A stretch of DNA of 44,759 nt, taken from the NCBI GenBank assembly GCA_016282915.1, contig JAEELW010000064.1:1-44759 (forward strand). The letters run 5' to 3'. Positions within the stretch are counted from its first letter, which is position 1, and each line of letters opens with the position of its first letter. The notes beneath the pieces are model-generated. The model was not told where the DNA came from, made no database searches, and saw only the letters and a list, made by a program, of their open reading frames with translations. This DNA is from Lachnospiraceae bacterium (GTDB lineage: Bacteria; Bacillota; Clostridia; Lachnospirales; Lachnospiraceae). Below are positions 42,397 through 44,759 of the stretch, one piece after another. The translations under genes and the position numbers were made by a program.

Positions 42397-43677
42397 TCAT
42401 TCTTCATCCGGCCGGCTGCCGTTACCGTAAGCCGCATCTTCCCGGCTCCGACCACCTTCCGGCTCCGTATGATCTTCTTCCCGGCGCCGCCAGTCCTTCA
42501 CAAAACGGCTGAGCCGGTCCACATCCGTTCCGAGCTCGGCTTCGGAGCGTTCCCGCTCCTCTTCCATGCGGCGCAGATCTTCCATCCCGCTGCTCAGTCT
42601 CCCCGCCTCATCGGAAAGCTGGCTGCAGAGCTCGGCAAGGCTGTCCGCGCTCTCCTTCAGTTCCGACAGTCCCGATCCTGCAGCGGAAAGACTTTCGCCG
42701 CATTCCGCGCCCTTTCCGCGGCACTCGCCGCTCTGGTCCATGGCAAGCTTTAAGCAGTTGCGTATCCGGATGATCAGCAGGAGCACATTATCCGTCTTCT
42801 CATTGATGGTCGCGCTCAGCTCCTTGATCTCATCCAGCGCGGTGACGGCCGAGATCGTGATGGCCCCCGCCCTCGAGATCTCCAGCGAAGTGTTCATCAC
42901 ATAAAGGTTCACCTGGGTCGCCAGAGACTGCAGAGCCGTCATCTCGGAATAAAGGTTTTCCGTCAGCTCCTGTGCATCACTGTGCATGGAATCCAGCAAA
43001 GCATAACTCGATCCCAGGATCTCAAAATCGTTTTCCGTATCTCCGTACTGACGGAGCTTTTCTTCCACCCGGCTGATCAGCTGTTCCGAACGGGCGTATA
43101 CGGCGTTCCGTTTCTCCTTCAGTTCCGTCCCGAAAAGAAGAGCCGCATCGATACGGTCGGCCATTCTGCCGCTCCGTGCTTCCAGTTCCTCTTCCCGCTC
43201 CCGTATCCGTTCCGTTTCGGCCACGGTCCTTCCGAGGAGCTGCCGGTAACTGTCACGGCTGCGCAGGCTCTCCCTGGAAGCATCATCCAGATCCTCTCTG
43301 GTATTCTCCAGTTCCCGGGACAGGCTGCTCATCTGCTCGGCCTGCGCACGCAGCGAATCCGCCAGCGCCTTCAGATCCTTTTCACCGCTGTCCACAAAGA
43401 CACGGTCGCGCATCAGCCCCCAGGCCAGACGGTCCAGCGGAAGGAAAAGCTTTTTTATCCTTCCCGTGATAAAGATCGAATACAGGACATAAAGCGCGAG
43501 ATAGATCAAAAGCATCCCCGCCGCCTTGATCCAGAACACTTTTTTATCGTTCTCGGAAAGATAGAGCAGCAGAACGCTGGCCGCAAAAATGAGAAAAAAG
43601 GCGATGCCGAAGCCCGCCACCACCAGCTGAGTGATCTCTTTTGAAAAGGAAGCGCGTTGGTTCTTTCTCTGCTTCAT
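42397..43677 (-). CDS. Two-TM coiled-coil protein resembling a degenerate chemoreceptor signalling domain
   Basis: A 426-residue membrane protein. Two helices (about 15-40 and 47-70) separated by a very short external loop, then almost continuous coiled coil (95-390) and a charged tail. Near 257-290 the text QVNLYVMNTSLEISRAG, then ALDEIKELSATINEKT recalls the methyl-accepting chemotaxis hairpin (NLLALNAAIEAARAG), with the tip residues changed. So it may be a non-chemotactic receptor relative. The frame ends 29 bases before leuC, in the same direction. I cannot assign a function. Confidence 0.8.
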   Translation of the reverse strand: MKQRKNQRASFSKEITQLVVAGFGIAFFLIFAASVLLLYLSENDKKVFWIKAAGMLLIYLALYVLYSIFITGRIKKLFLPLDRLAWGLMRDRVFVDSGEKDLKALADSLRAQAEQMSSLSRELENTREDLDDASRESLRSRDSYRQLLGRTVAETERIREREEELEARSGRMADRIDAALLFGTELKEKRNAVYARSEQLISRVEEKLRQYGDTENDFEILGSSYALLDSMHSDAQELTENLYSEMTALQSLATQVNLYVMNTSLEISRAGAITISAVTALDEIKELSATINEKTDNVLLLIIRIRNCLKLAMDQSGECRGKGAECGESLSAAGSGLSELKESADSLAELCSQLSDEAGRLSSGMEDLRRMEEERERSEAELGTDVDRLSRFVKDWRRREEDHTEPEGGRSREDAAYGNGSRPDEE

Positions 43678-43724
43678 AAGCCTTTATTACACTTCCCGCG
43701 TACGGAAAGAAATTCATAGCGGAA

Positions 43725-43828
43725 GCAATGCGTAGCAATACCGAAGTGTCCGTTCCGCTGCGTGCGGGATGCAATGCGTAGCAATACCGAAGTATCCGTT
43801 CCGCTGCGTGCGGGATGCAATGCGTCCG
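43725..43828. repeat. Tandem repeat, 46-base period, about 2.2 copies
   Basis: GCAATGCGTAGCAATACCGA recurs at 43725 and 43771, with a partial third copy at 43817. Copies 1 and 2 differ at very few positions, for example AAGTGTCC against AAGTATCC. The unit contains the CCGCTGCGTGCGGG stem. Confidence 0.92.
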
Positions 43829-43863
43829 CGGACCGGCCGCAACGCTTCGAGATGCTAACTGCC

Positions 43864-43946
43864 AAGTGCGGTAAGCCGCCCGATACAAGCGAGCCAAAGA
43901 AGAACGCTTTGTCTCGCTGCCCTGTATCGCCCGTCCTACCGCACTA
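43864..43946. repeat. About 80-base imperfect palindrome
   Basis: Nested pairs: AGTGCGGTA (43865-43873) with TACCGCACT (43937-43945), CGATACA (43881-43887) with TGTATCG (43923-43929), GCGAG with CTCGC, AAAG with CTTT. A stable long hairpin in either strand. Confidence 0.8.
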
Positions 43947-44052
43947 AGCAGTGGATCATCTCTCAGCTAGAAACGCGTCCTGAATGGTCCGCGGTACTGC
44001 ATTCCATTCCCTTCGCAGCTGTAGGACGGTATACTTCAGACAGTTGAAAAAC

Positions 44053-44157
44053 GGCTGTTCTGCATTCCTTCACGCCGCGCATGCAGAACCTGCCTTCGGC
44101 TGTTCTGCATTCCTTCTCGCCGCGCATGCAGAACCTGCCTTCGGCTGTTCTGCATGG
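44053..44157. repeat. Tandem repeat, 45-base period, with internal palindrome
   Basis: GGCTGTTCTGCAT begins at 44053, 44098 and 44143. Each full unit contains GTTCTGCAT and its complement ATGCAGAAC about 15 bases apart. The period is divisible by three and one plus-strand frame reads AFGCSAFLHAAHAEP repeats, but no start or ribosome site supports a gene. Confidence 0.92.
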
Positions 44158-44178
44158 GGCGAGCTACGCTCGCCCCAT
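44154..44178. repeat. Perfect 11-bp hairpin
   Basis: ATGGGGCGAGC and GCTCGCCCCAT around a TAC loop, directly joined to the end of the 45-base repeat. Confidence 0.85.
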
Positions 44179-44180
44179 AC

Positions 44181-44240
44181 CGAAAGTGAAAAACTGTCAC
44201 CGGCAAATTCATTTGCCGGGCGACAGTTTTATCACTTTCG
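44181..44240. repeat. 60-base near-perfect palindrome next to ilvC
   Basis: CGAAAGTGA (44181-44189) pairs with TCACTTTCG (44232-44240), AAAACTGTC with GACAGTTTT, and CGGCAAAT with ATTTGCCG at the tip. It lies 23 bases past the ilvC stop and could also end ilvC transcription, with an A/T-rich stem side. Confidence 0.85.
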
Positions 44241-44263
44241 CTGCGCGGCTCTGCGTTTAAGTC

Positions 44264-44759
<496 letters not shown>

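Noticed and set aside
43680-44260. CRISPR array
   Set aside because: Repeats are directly adjacent with no unique spacers of equal size, and no cas genes are present.

Overview
The window looks like chromosomal core genome of a Firmicute of class Clostridia, most likely Lachnospiraceae. The reasons are a CIRCE-controlled groES-groEL pair, consensus sigma-A promoters (TTGACA-17-TATAAT), strong AGGAGG ribosome binding sites with frequent TTG starts, a CheV-type coupling protein, the aspartate transcarbamylase catalytic/regulatory pair PyrB-PyrI, NrdR, a ZapA-like protein, and the NusG-domain-II/Gx membrane pair. No phage, transposase, rRNA, tRNA or CRISPR array was found. Nearly all genes lie on the minus strand; only 4701-9627 is on the plus strand. 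This is an inference from gene content; no database was consulted.

Layout. (1) 1-810: start of groEL, then groES, under a perfect CIRCE operator, a good promoter and a run of phased A-tracts. (2) 1037-4406: a carbohydrate ABC importer (lipoprotein binding protein and two permeases, no ATPase) ending at tandem terminators. (3) 4701-9627, plus strand: a membrane diguanylate cyclase, an ABC-F ATPase coupled to a HAD phosphatase, and a zinc-ribbon membrane protein, closed by a bidirectional terminator. (4) 9701-19656: a long minus-strand run pyrB-pyrI-TylF-like methyltransferase-pheA-AAA ATPase-ppx/gppA-ppk1-maf-small acidic protein. From pheA on, the genes overlap or nearly touch, so phenylalanine synthesis, polyphosphate turnover and an AAA ATPase with a disordered tail are probably co-expressed. 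(5) 19752-25850: a nitroreductase downstream of cheV, a two-component system with a lipoprotein, an unknown membrane protein, and nrdR.

(6) 25967-33463: ruvA-ruvB, then zapA, a U32-family protein and a 970-residue protein that fuses a SEDS (FtsW/RodA) glycan polymerase to a penicillin-binding transpeptidase; this last group looks like a septum/elongation operon. (7) 33710-38100: alpha/beta hydrolase, macro-domain protein, barnase-like ribonuclease with a Thr/Pro/Glu repeat linker, its barstar inhibitor, then a second diguanylate cyclase preceded by a folded leader. (8) 38215-42367: leuC-leuD, a NusG-II/Gx pair and an acyltransferase-3 protein with an extra C-terminal module. (9) 42397-44759: a two-TM coiled-coil protein resembling a decayed chemoreceptor, about 590 bases packed with tandem repeats and palindromes, and the 3' part of ilvC.

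The parts most worth a second look are the SEDS-PBP fusion with zapA and the U32 gene, the barnase/barstar cassette, the palindrome chain beside ilvC, the phased A-tracts above groES, the repeated LFG motifs in the AAA protein tail, and the leader of the second diguanylate cyclase.
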